DNA of 26,013 nt from a virus, in the IMG/VR virus record IMGVR_UViG_3300027844_000448, positions 1 to 26,013 of that record; one strand, 5' to 3'. This document shows, in pieces, positions 13,521-23,700 of the stretch. Every line of letters starts with the position of its first letter. The first letter of the stretch is position 1. The translations under genes were made by a program, and so were the position numbers. The notes beneath the pieces were generated by a model. That model was not told the DNA's origin, searched no databases, and saw nothing but the letters and a program-made list of their open reading frames with translations.

Positions 13521-14150
13521 ATGAGTTATACAACTGGCGAATCTATTGAATTAAAAGCAGTTAATGGAATACTGGCGTCAGTTGGTCAAGCGCCTGTTAC
13601 CACCTTAGAACAGACCAACCCGGACGTTGCGATCTGCTATCAGACACTACTAGATGTTAGTCGTCAGGTACAGGCAGAAGGATGGACATTCAATACGGAA
13701 TATGATTTCCCTTTGAATATCAATACTGATAACACAGTATCCATTCCAGACAATACATTACAAATCAGTCTAGCTATTAATCACCCTGAATATGGTGACA
13801 AGGATGCAGTAAGGAGAACTGTTGATGGTGTGCCTTATCTCTATGAACGAGTAGCACATACATATAACTGGTCAGGTTCAAGTGTCTTTGTTGACATTGT
13901 ATCTCTTATTGATTGGGCTGATCTACCACTACCATTTCAAGCTTATGTAACTGGTAGAGCCAGTACTATTGTATCCCAAAGGATTATCTCCGACCCTACT
14001 CTTTATCAGATGCTCTCACAACAAGAGACGTATCTAAGATCAATGGCGATGGAGTATGAATGTAATCAAGGTAAGCCTACATTCTTTGGACATCCTGTTG
14101 GGAAAGATTATTACCAACCATATCAACCGTTCCATGCACTATATCGATAA
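13521..14150 (+). CDS. tail tubular protein A (head-tail adaptor), T7 gp11-like
   Basis: 209 residues, near T7 gp11 (196). N-terminal ELKAVNGILASVGQAPVTTL and DVAICYQTLLDVSRQVQAEGW are hallmarks of the podoviral adaptor, which forms a dodecamer between portal and nozzle and carries the fibres. It begins 18 bases after the terminator T-run, with no strong Shine-Dalgarno; transcription must read through or start in this short gap. The stop overlaps tail tube B by one base (TAATG). Confidence 0.94.
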   Translation: MSYTTGESIELKAVNGILASVGQAPVTTLEQTNPDVAICYQTLLDVSRQVQAEGWTFNTEYDFPLNINTDNTVSIPDNTLQISLAINHPEYGDKDAVRRTVDGVPYLYERVAHTYNWSGSSVFVDIVSLIDWADLPLPFQAYVTGRASTIVSQRIISDPTLYQMLSQQETYLRSMAMEYECNQGKPTFFGHPVGKDYYQPYQPFHALYR

Positions 14151-16564
14151 TGCCTGCTGTACAACAGACAATAGATGACTATCTAGGTGGAGTATCTACT
14201 CAGCCTGATTTCAAGAAACTACCATCACAAGTTAATCAAGCAGACAATGCTTGGATTGACCCAGCCTTTGGATTATGTAAGAGACCAGGATCTGAGTTCA
14301 TCAGAGACATTGGTACTGAAGATGAGTTCAAGGATTGTCATTTCTTCTTTTATAAGAGGGACAATCAAGAGGAGTACTTCAGTACAGTAAAGCAGAATTC
14401 AATAAGAGTATTCACTTCTGAAGGGGTTGAAGCTTCTGTAACCATTGAAGGTTCAGCACTCAACTATCTTACAAGTAACAACCATTTTGATTACCGTACA
14501 TTATCTATTCAAGATAAGACTTTCATTTTAAATAGAACGGTTAAAGTAGAGGAGCAAGCAGTACCGACATTCACTGAGAACTTAGCAGGTACTGTTATCG
14601 TTAACAGTGTTCAATACTCTGCTGATTATAGTGTCACATTAGCTGGATCTAAGGTAACTTATAAAACCTATAGTGCTGATAGTGATGACAATGAAAAAGT
14701 AAATGTCACTGAGATTCTCACACAACTTAAAGCAAAGCTAGATGCATTAAACAAACCAGTAACTATCACTGTATTAGATATCTCTATGGAGATTGCTAGT
14801 ACTAATGGTGCTGGTTTTACTCTTGAAGTAGTTGGTGGTAGGAATAACCTAGCACTAGAATCATTTCAAGACAATGTAAGAGATGCTTCAGAAATACCTA
14901 ATAAAAGTGTAGAAGGTAGATTAGTACGAGTAGATAACAGTACATCTGATGAAGATGATTATTACCTTAAGTACTCTACTACTATCAAAGCTTGGGAAGA
15001 ATCCAGAGCACCTGATGTAAGTCCTGGTTTGGTTAATGCAACCATGCCACATGAACTGATCAGTACAGAAGTTAATAAGTTTACCTTTAGACAAGTTAAG
15101 TGGAACGAACGTTTAGTTGGTGATATTATTACCAGCCCGTCCCCGTCATTCATCGATCTTACAATTAATAATCTCTTTTTTACAGACAATAGGTTGGGAT
15201 TCCTTAGTGGACCTAACGTAGTAATGTCTAGGGTCAGTGCATATGAGAACTTCTTTGTTAAATCTGCACTTACACAGATTGATAGTGACCCTATTGACCT
15301 GAATACAAATAGTACTATACCTTCTAACCTAGTTCATTCATTACCTGTACCACAGGGAGTGATTTTATTTAGTAATCGTCAGCAGTTCCTTATGTCTGCT
15401 AATGATTCTATTTACACACCAACGTCTACTTATATTAGACAGATCTCTAACTATGAAGTAGATGAGGATATTTCACCTGTTGACTTAGGAACCTATCAGA
15501 TCTTCATTCAGAAGACTTTAGGTTATTGTAAAGTAATGGTGATGCAGATACCTGATGTAAACCAACCACCTAGTGTCATTGATATTAGTAAGGTAGTTGC
15601 TGAATGGATACCACCTAACATTGATACGTTATATACCTCACCAGTTAATGAACTAGTTATACTATCAAGTAGAGCTAATAATGAGGTCTTCTTCTATCGT
15701 AAGTATAACACTGGATCAGAAGAGAAGATGCAATCGTGGTTCAAATGGAAGATGCCTGGCAAGACGTTAGGTTATGTCATCCCTGAGGACACGGTTAAGT
15801 TTATCAGTACACAATCTGGTAAGACAGCATTCAGTCAAGTCCCACTAGATAAGTCTTTAGCACTACCTGTTGTACATTCAACAGAGAAGGAGTACAGTAA
15901 CCCATTCATGGACTTCTGGTCTAAGGGCACTGTAGGAGCCTGGGACAAGACTACAAAGGAACAGAAAGTATATGTACCATTTGAACATATAGACGGGTTA
16001 CAGCCCCTTCTAGTGACCACTCAGGATGCACCATTAAACATCGAAGCATTTGGTGGAACACCACCTAATACATATGGTTGGATACTTGATTGTAAGAAGG
16101 ATGCTAATGGTGACCCAATGTATGGTAGTGATGTAACTGGTAACTACTTTATCTTTGAGCGTGACCTAACTGCTCTTACTGAAGAGATCGTTGTAGGTTA
16201 TAAGTATGGATTTAGTGTTACGTTCCCTGAGCAATTCTTTAAAGATAAAGAGGGTATTGCAGATTACACTTCATATTTAAATGTATCAAGACTTAAGTTT
16301 GCTGTTGGATTAACAGGAGCACTTGAGTTTCAACTTAAAACAAAAGGTAGAGAAGATTGGAATCAAATCTTCCCAGTAATTGAAGCTGATTATTACAGTG
16401 CCAATACTGGACCTATTAAACGACGGTACTTCTTTACTGTACCTATTCATCAAAATGCAAGTAACTTCATGATCAAAGCATACAGTGATGTACCTTATCC
16501 CGTCAGTATTAACATGATGACATGGGAAGGAATGTATTCACCAAGATTTTATAAGAGGACCTAA
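14150..16564 (+). CDS. tail tubular protein B (nozzle), T7 gp12-like
   Basis: 804 residues, near T7 gp12 (794). The N-terminus (TIDDYLGGVSTQPDFKKLPSQVNQADNAW) and the LCKRPGSEFI motif are diagnostic for the podoviral nozzle, a beta-propeller-based hexamer that closes the tail tube and opens on infection. The C-terminal part contains beta-rich repeats (GREDWNQIFPVIEADYYS). Codon use is AT-rich (CTA, GTA, ACT), like the other tail genes. Coupled by TAATG at both ends. Confidence 0.95.
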   Translation: MPAVQQTIDDYLGGVSTQPDFKKLPSQVNQADNAWIDPAFGLCKRPGSEFIRDIGTEDEFKDCHFFFYKRDNQEEYFSTVKQNSIRVFTSEGVEASVTIEGSALNYLTSNNHFDYRTLSIQDKTFILNRTVKVEEQAVPTFTENLAGTVIVNSVQYSADYSVTLAGSKVTYKTYSADSDDNEKVNVTEILTQLKAKLDALNKPVTITVLDISMEIASTNGAGFTLEVVGGRNNLALESFQDNVRDASEIPNKSVEGRLVRVDNSTSDEDDYYLKYSTTIKAWEESRAPDVSPGLVNATMPHELISTEVNKFTFRQVKWNERLVGDIITSPSPSFIDLTINNLFFTDNRLGFLSGPNVVMSRVSAYENFFVKSALTQIDSDPIDLNTNSTIPSNLVHSLPVPQGVILFSNRQQFLMSANDSIYTPTSTYIRQISNYEVDEDISPVDLGTYQIFIQKTLGYCKVMVMQIPDVNQPPSVIDISKVVAEWIPPNIDTLYTSPVNELVILSSRANNEVFFYRKYNTGSEEKMQSWFKWKMPGKTLGYVIPEDTVKFISTQSGKTAFSQVPLDKSLALPVVHSTEKEYSNPFMDFWSKGTVGAWDKTTKEQKVYVPFEHIDGLQPLLVTTQDAPLNIEAFGGTPPNTYGWILDCKKDANGDPMYGSDVTGNYFIFERDLTALTEEIVVGYKYGFSVTFPEQFFKDKEGIADYTSYLNVSRLKFAVGLTGALEFQLKTKGREDWNQIFPVIEADYYSANTGPIKRRYFFTVPIHQNASNFMIKAYSDVPYPVSINMMTWEGMYSPRFYKRT

Positions 16565-17631
16565 TGTTTAATAATGAAATTAACCCTAAGGGTTTTGACT
16601 TACTTGGTGAGCAGTTAGCTGAGTCCGGTCTAGAGATGAATATCCTAGGTGCACTTATAGGTGTAGGCACTTCATTATTGGGCGCTTCACAACAGTCATC
16701 TGCTGCTAGTGCTAGTAATGCAGCACAGAAGAAGGCGATGAAGGAACAGTATAAGTTCGACAAACAATCATACCGTGATAATAAATCTAAGATGAATGCT
16801 GATCGTGATTTCACGATTGAAGGCATTGAACTTAGACAGAGAGAAGACGCTAAGTTAAAAGGTCTTAAGGATAGACAATCCTTAGATAACTACGGTTTTA
16901 ATCTTCAGATTAGAAACCAACAGATAGATAATTCTGCTAAACAGTACGAAAAATCTCAACAGTTATATGACATGCAAGGTGTCTTCAATAATGTCGCGAT
17001 GAGTAATGCTCGTATCGCTGAACAGGAGAAGATGAACGATGCTATGTCACAAGCTGCATTTGAAAATGAAGATCTATTTGTACAAGGTCTTCAGGAACAA
17101 GGTCAACGTATGGCACGTGGACAGTCTGGTAAGAGTAATGCTAAAGCAGGACAATCTTTAGCAGCTCAACTAGGTCGTAACCAAAACATTATCATGAAGA
17201 ACTTACTTAGTTCTAAGAGTGAAATGAGGGCTAATCTTACACAGATTGCTACTCAATATGAAGGTAGTAAGATTCAGAACTTCGGTAACCTGATGATACC
17301 TCAAACAGCACCACCTGAAGTACTAGAACCATACGCTACATTAACACCTGAATATCAGATGCCAAGAGAATTTGAAGACTTTGACTTTGGACCCGAACCT
17401 GTTAAAGGTACAGCGTATCAACAGAGTACAGGTGCTCCTTGGTTAAATGCTTTAGGTAGTGTCAGTTCATCGTTAGTAAGTGGCTTTAGTAATAGCGGTC
17501 CTAACATGAGTTATAGCGGTGGTAGTGGTCTAAGTGGAGCTTCTTCTAGTGGTTTCAGTTTAGGTGGAAACTACGGTGGATTTGGAAGTTCATCTAGTTC
17601 AGCCTTTGGAGGTTTAGGTGGCTTTGGTTAA
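16564..17631 (+). CDS. internal virion protein, T7 gp14-like
   Basis: 355 residues; T7 gp14 has 196. A hydrophobic Gly/Ala segment (MNILGALIGVGTSLLGAS, about residues 25-42) is followed by a long Gln/Asn-rich helical region to about 230 and a Gly/Ser-rich tail (from about 295) of repeated SGG/GGF motifs. In T7, gp14 is ejected first and forms the outer-membrane pore; the hydrophobic N-terminal helix plus coiled helices fit. Assignment is by position after gp12 and by this pattern. An internal ATG at 16636 is an alternative start, giving a protein beginning at the hydrophobic segment as T7 gp14 does; the TAATG overlap favours 16564. Confidence 0.82.
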   Translation: MFNNEINPKGFDLLGEQLAESGLEMNILGALIGVGTSLLGASQQSSAASASNAAQKKAMKEQYKFDKQSYRDNKSKMNADRDFTIEGIELRQREDAKLKGLKDRQSLDNYGFNLQIRNQQIDNSAKQYEKSQQLYDMQGVFNNVAMSNARIAEQEKMNDAMSQAAFENEDLFVQGLQEQGQRMARGQSGKSNAKAGQSLAAQLGRNQNIIMKNLLSSKSEMRANLTQIATQYEGSKIQNFGNLMIPQTAPPEVLEPYATLTPEYQMPREFEDFDFGPEPVKGTAYQQSTGAPWLNALGSVSSSLVSGFSNSGPNMSYSGGSGLSGASSSGFSLGGNYGGFGSSSSSAFGGLGGFG

Positions 17632-17656
17632 TCAGTAATTATCTAACGAACTAAAA

Positions 17657-20600
17657 ATGAAACAGATTCAATTCAGGGGAGCTAATAAAAACACTAGTTA
17701 CTCTCCCGTTCAGATTGGTCAAGGTGAAGTGGGACAGATGAAATCCCGCGACAATCAGGCTATAAGTGACCTGAAGGAAGCACAGAACCAAAAGAACAAG
17801 CAGAATAGTGAACAGATTCAGAACCTAGAAAGTAACTTCCAAAAGGAAGAAGGCAATAGGAATGAACTCAAGAATCTTGAAGACAAGACTTTTGCTGTTA
17901 GACAATCAGCAATCCAACAGAACAAACAACAGTCACAGAGAAACGCTGTTGTTGATGAAAAGAATGCAGCTGAAGGTCTTAAGACTTGGACTGCATTAAC
18001 AGATTTCAGTAAGACTATTGGTGAAGAACTTACCAAGTATCAAGACGCAAAGAATGAGTCTGATATGGAAGCAGCCTATGCTGAGGCATTAGCTGAAGGG
18101 TTACCTCCTAACCAAGTCATTGCACATCAAGCAATGGAGAATGAACTACGTCGCTCAGGTTTAGCAGAAGATGCTATTGCTGATGAGATGGCTAAAAGGG
18201 GCGTCAGTCCTAATGTAGTTACCAAAGTCAGATCAGGTAATAAGTGGAGGGACTACGGACGTCTCAAGGCTTATTCAGAAATGGCTGGTGATGGTTATGG
18301 TCCGTGGCTAGAAGATCAACTAAATAAGTTAGGACCAGAAGCTGCATCACCTGCTAACAGGGCAGCTGCTATTCAAAAACTACAACAAGATTATCTGAAA
18401 CAGAATAAACTGTTTGGACTTAGTGCTGACTTCTTAGGACCTATGTTTTCCAAGATGAGGACATCATCTAATGGCGTAATTGAAGCTGCACGGAAACGTG
18501 AAGTAGTAAATGGTAGTACTGAACTGTTTGAAGAATCAAGGACTACTCTCTATGGGCAGAAGTCACCTGAAGCTTTGATGGGATTGTATAATGCTAAAGC
18601 TACTGGTTATGGTGCTGACGGTAAAACAATCAACGGTAATTCTGCTGGTGTAGATGCTGTATTCAAGGAACTAGAAAGTTATAATCGTTATACAGATGAA
18701 GAAGTAAAGTACTTACTTAGTAATACTATTACTGATAATGGTCAATCATTTGCTGAACGCTATGGTGGTAGAACTAGTGATCTATTAGATCAACGCAGAA
18801 CGTCTGCTGACTCTGATCGTAGCCTTGCTGATCGTGAGAAAGCTGAGGCAGGTAAAGCTAAAGAAGGTGAAGTCCTTGATTTCTTTAAGTCACAACCTGA
18901 AGGAATTGATGTAAAATCATTAGATGAAGCTATCAATGAACTGAAGCAAGAAGGTATTTCTGTTACACGTCTCGAAGCACTTAGGTATGAAACCAATCAA
19001 CAGAAAGATAAGCGTGCTATTACTGCTGAATTAGAAGAGAAGTGGTTAGGAGGTACTCTAACAAAAGCAGACCTAGATGATGTACGGATTCCTAATGAGC
19101 TTCGTAATCAGTATGCTGATAGAGTTACTAAACTAGATGCTGCTAGGGCTGGTACTGGTACTTCTCAAGAGACTATGAAGTCTACTTTAGAAAGTACATT
19201 AAAAGGGAATCTACTTGGTGCTGGTTTCCAAGCTGATGCAGCGGCTGATGGTACTTTAGATCTTGCAGTATCTTCTGCACTGGCTGAGTACAACAGAAAG
19301 TTTAAAGCTTACAGTGAACTCATGTCTCCTGATAAGGCGCATGAAAGGGCTTGGAATCAAATCTATGAAGAAGTATTGAATCCTCCCAAAGGTAGTCTTT
19401 ATGCACCTAAGGAAGATGGTAGTGCTAAAACTGGTAAGAAGAACTACTTCCCTGCATTCAGGCCAAAAGCACAAGGTGCTTGGATGGATCAAACCACTCT
19501 TAGGGCTGCAATCAAAGAAGATCCTAAATTATTTACCAAAGAAGAGGTAATTTCTAAAGCTACTGCCGCTGAGGGTGTACAGAGATTCAAGCTTAATGCT
19601 ATACCACAGATTCCTGCTGTTTTACAAAATGCTGCAAAGACATCAGAATACACAGCTACTGAATTGTATGAACAACAGATTGAGTTACTTACTGGTCAGA
19701 AGGTAAAGTTTTCACCATCTGCTGCTGATACTTTATCAGGACAGATTGATGATCCAAAACTACAGGAGATTCTGAATCGTCCTTCACCACAGAACATCAG
19801 AACATCTATTTTAAGTTCTGGTGCTTCAAATGGGTTCAGTTCACCACAACCTAGAGGTCAATCCATTATTGCAATGGCTTCACGTAATGGTTGGGATCCT
19901 ACTGATATTGCAGCGATTATTAGTTTTGAAACAGGTGGGACATTAGATCCTGGTGAACCTGGCCGTGGTGCTGCTACTGGTCGTATAGGACTCATCCAAG
20001 CTGGACCTAATGAACGTAGACAGTACGGACTAGGTAGTGGTGATTGGGATCTAGAGATTAAAGGTATTGAAAAATACTTAAAGGATAGAGGTGCTAAACC
20101 TGGTATGAGTTTAGAGGATCTATATGCAACTGTTAATGGTGGTAATCCTGGTGCAGGGTACACACCAGATGGTAACGGAACCGTAGCACGATCACCTGAA
20201 ACTCTCGCACGTCTATTGGTACACAAGGAAGCTGGTAGTAATAACTTAGGTATAACTAGGAGTTCATATGCTCCAACCCGTGATCCTAACAATATGAGTC
20301 CTACACTACAACACTTCTATACAACTGGTGGTGAGACTAATGGTGGATGGTCTGAACATACAGACTTCAAACAGGCGGATAATCCAAACACGGTTGAAGA
20401 TGAATGGGGTCAGTACTGGGATCCAGCTGAATTAGATAATTACATTCATTTTGAAGATCCTGATCATGGTGTTATCACCTTATCTGAATTAAGGAACCGT
20501 ATACCTATTTCTGGAGGTAACTTTGGTGATGCTAGATCCTATGGTGGTCATGCCGGATGGGATTATGGAACCAAATCAGGAACCAAACTATATTTAAAGA

Positions 20601-20710
20601 ACGGAGCAAGAAAGATTTCAACAGAACGAGTTCCAGGTAATGGATGGAGATCAACCTTCAAACTACCTGACGGACGTTATTTCGCAGCACTACATGGTAC
20701 AGGAGTATGA
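17657..20710 (+). CDS. internal virion protein (gp15 position) with transglycosylase-like and M23-like domains
   Basis: 1017 residues; T7 gp15 has 747. A long helical, Gln/Asn/Lys-rich body (residues 1-720) is followed by a lysozyme-like/lytic transglycosylase-type segment (about 734-860), with GWDPTDIAAIISFETGG giving Glu758 as the likely catalytic acid, and ATGRIGLIQAGPNERRQYGL. The end resembles a LytM/M23 peptidase: GHAGWDYG with His965 and Asp969 (HxxxD), GTKLYL and a final AALH (His1013); the usual HLHFE zinc-ligand motif is missing. In T7 the wall-cutting domain sits in gp16, so the domain has changed place. Role: ejected core protein opening the peptidoglycan for DNA entry. Coupled by ATGA to the next gene. 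Confidence 0.85.
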   Translation: MKQIQFRGANKNTSYSPVQIGQGEVGQMKSRDNQAISDLKEAQNQKNKQNSEQIQNLESNFQKEEGNRNELKNLEDKTFAVRQSAIQQNKQQSQRNAVVDEKNAAEGLKTWTALTDFSKTIGEELTKYQDAKNESDMEAAYAEALAEGLPPNQVIAHQAMENELRRSGLAEDAIADEMAKRGVSPNVVTKVRSGNKWRDYGRLKAYSEMAGDGYGPWLEDQLNKLGPEAASPANRAAAIQKLQQDYLKQNKLFGLSADFLGPMFSKMRTSSNGVIEAARKREVVNGSTELFEESRTTLYGQKSPEALMGLYNAKATGYGADGKTINGNSAGVDAVFKELESYNRYTDEEVKYLLSNTITDNGQSFAERYGGRTSDLLDQRRTSADSDRSLADREKAEAGKAKEGEVLDFFKSQPEGIDVKSLDEAINELKQEGISVTRLEALRYETNQQKDKRAITAELEEKWLGGTLTKADLDDVRIPNELRNQYADRVTKLDAARAGTGTSQETMKSTLESTLKGNLLGAGFQADAAADGTLDLAVSSALAEYNRKFKAYSELMSPDKAHERAWNQIYEEVLNPPKGSLYAPKEDGSAKTGKKNYFPAFRPKAQGAWMDQTTLRAAIKEDPKLFTKEEVISKATAAEGVQRFKLNAIPQIPAVLQNAAKTSEYTATELYEQQIELLTGQKVKFSPSAADTLSGQIDDPKLQEILNRPSPQNIRTSILSSGASNGFSSPQPRGQSIIAMASRNGWDPTDIAAIISFETGGTLDPGEPGRGAATGRIGLIQAGPNERRQYGLGSGDWDLEIKGIEKYLKDRGAKPGMSLEDLYATVNGGNPGAGYTPDGNGTVARSPETLARLLVHKEAGSNNLGITRSSYAPTRDPNNMSPTLQHFYTTGGETNGGWSEHTDFKQADNPNTVEDEWGQYWDPAELDNYIHFEDPDHGVITLSELRNRIPISGGNFGDARSYGGHAGWDYGTKSGTKLYLKNGARKISTERVPGNGWRSTFKLPDGRYFAALHGTGV

Positions 20711-23700
20711 CTGAAGAAGAATTTTTGATCTGGGATGATCAACAAAAACAAGCAGCAGCAGAGGCTGCTAATGGAGGTACTTCACAATTAGGTCCACCAC
20801 AACCTGCTCCTGCTGAGAGTACTGAAGCTCCTCAGCCAACACCTGAAGCCCCTGTAGCACCCCCAGTACAGCCCACAGCACCACCTCAACCCGTTGAGAA
20901 TACAAACACACCAGAGCAACAATTAAACCCCGTACAGCAGTTTGCACAGAATGTACAAGGTGTTATTGAAGATCCTATTGGTGCAGTTAAGAACGTTCAG
21001 AATGCAGTAGCTAGTGTTACTAATCCTGAAATTAAAGATCCTAATGCTGCATTGGCTAGTGATTTAACTAGGATGATTCCTAGTGCTATCGCTAATGGAC
21101 CTACTGGTATTATCACTCAAGCATTACAAGACTTTGGTAGTGATGCTATTGGTAATCTACCTGGCCTTGGTTGGGTTGATGATCAATACGATAAGAACAC
21201 ACGCTTCCAAAACCCTGCACTACAGAACATCAGAGAGAAGATGTCTGTACTTATTCCTGCTGGTTTAGCTGGTACTGCTGCTGCTACTTATAGTGGTGGT
21301 ATAGCTGCCCCTGCAGTAGTCAAAGGTCTCGCTTCATTAGCCCTATCCGTAGGAGCTGATGCAACTATTGCTGCTGTAAGTGATCAGTCTGAAACTGAGA
21401 ACAATACATTGAGAGATCTCGATGATATGTTCCCTAATCTTAATATCCCAGATAGGTTTAAAACACTAGATGGTGATAGTCCTGAAGTAAGGACAGAGAA
21501 GCATATCTATGATTCCATTGGTATGAGCCTTGTTGGTGAGTTCCTTGGATTCTCTATGCAAGTAGGTAAGCCTTTGATGAAGTGGATGGTTCCACTTAAT
21601 AAGAATGCTGAGATCTATAAAGCTGGTCAACTCTCTACTGTTATGGATAGAGAGACAGCTGCAGCTCTTGCAACTATTGATGAACAGGTATCTCTTGGTA
21701 TTGTTGATCCTAAACAGCTTGAGAGCCTTAACGTTAAACGTAATGAACTCATCCAACAAGCACAGACAACAGGGTCATCTGAAGTCACTACAAGTCGCTT
21801 AGAGGCAGCTGTAGAACGTGCTGATGATTCACGTCAAGTACAGATAGATGAAGACGGTATTGCTGCAATCAGAGAAGCACCTGAGTCTATTGAATATGAT
21901 CCAACCATCACCTCAAAGATTACTAATGAGATGAATGTACCTAGATCCGCTATTCCTCCTGGGAATGTAGCTAGGAACATGGCTGATGTTGCTGCTCTTA
22001 AACGTGGTATCTCTCCAGGTTCTGGTACTCCAGCTCCTGTCTTAACCTCCCCTATGATCCGTAAAGGACTAGGTGTTGATGGAACTACTCGTAATGTAGT
22101 AGTAGGACTAGCTGAAGCTACACGCAGTACTGGACGTTTTGCTGCTGTTGTAGATGGTGTCAGGATGAACAAACCAGAAATGGATTCATCTGCTTGGAAG
22201 GTTTATCAAGACATTATCCTTGCTGACTCTGTAGAGGATGTAAGACAACTCTTCGCTAGTCGTAGAGATATAAAGAACATCCTTGATGGTCAGATTGATT
22301 ATGTCAATGAAGAGCAAGCTATGGGTATTGGATTCGCTATGCGTGATCTTGTTAATACTTATCTTGGTCGTGAAGTAACTGAAGCGTCTGCTCGTGTCAT
22401 GGATACACTAGGACGTGAAGTAATGGCACAAACTAAAGCATTGGTTGACTTTGGTTCAGCTGCTAATAAAGAAGTTGTCATGGATAATGTCTTTGACAAG
22501 CTTAACTTCCTGATGGATGAATATGCCATTAATAAGTATGTGTCAGGTTGGCAACTACAAAACAAAAGATGGTGGCAAGGAAGGTTTGGTAATCAAGCTG
22601 GTGAACAGCTAGCGATGACTACTAAACAGTTTGATGATGCTATCAAGAAAAAGAAAGGGATGAATAAAGCCCTTACTGATGAGATCAAACAACTTGCTAA
22701 AGAGAATCCTGAAATGGCAGATGCCATGGTTGATGCTTATGCAATGAGTAACGGAGATGTTGATACACTTGTTAAACTTAATAAGTATGTAGAACAACAA
22801 CTTGATCCATTGTCTTCTTTCATTAGTCCTAGAGGGGCTACAAAGATGACCTCTTTTGCTAGTGGTCTGTGGTCTGTCAAGTTCAATAACATCCTATCTG
22901 GATTGTCTGCAATCCGTACTGGTGTAGGAGCGACTGTTCTGAACACCTTAAAGGCTACTAATGCCATCACAGGTGCAGGACTCGAATCGATTGTTACAAG
23001 AGACCCTGCTGCTCTTAGAGAGTCAATGTACATCTACAGTGCATGGTCTGAAACTAATATGCGTTCCTTGAAGTATGGGTGGAGTCAATGGAAGCGTGCT
23101 AATGCTGACCCTAACTTTGCACAGGAAGCTTCACGACAAGACTTTGTCTTTGAATCAGAGAAGAACTTAGAGATATTAGATAAGGTAGCCGCTTCTTGGG
23201 GTGATGATAAGTTTGGTAAGAAGTTCTTTTATAACTGGAACAAAACTAATCATGAGGTATCTAAGTCTCCATTCATGAGATGGGGTACTAACGCTATGAT
23301 TGGTGTTGATGGTTTTACTAAATCAACACAAGCTACCTTACAATCTCGTGCTGAAATTTATCTAGACGCAGCAAAGAAAGGTGTTGATGTTAAGAACTTT
23401 AGAGAAGCTGAAAGGATTAATTATTCTAAGATGTTTGATTCTGAAGGTCGGTTGACTAATGAAGCAGCTAAGAATGCTGCTGGTGAAATCAACATGAACT
23501 TAGATGATGGTCTAGCTTCTGTAATTAGTTCAGCTACGAATCAAGTACCTGTAATGAGGTCTTTGTTTACCTTCCCTAAGACTGGTCTCAATGCACTAAA
23601 GTATGCATCTAGTTATACACCTTTGATGGCTATTCCTGGGATGAGTAAGTATACTAAACTACTTCATGCAGGTAAGGATATTGATAAGATTAAACTTGCT

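Noticed and set aside
19858-20292. Minus-strand ORF of 144 codons within the gp15-position gene
   Set aside because: It lies wholly inside a confident domain-bearing gene on the other strand, with low-complexity Pro/Ser/Leu product and no ribosome site.
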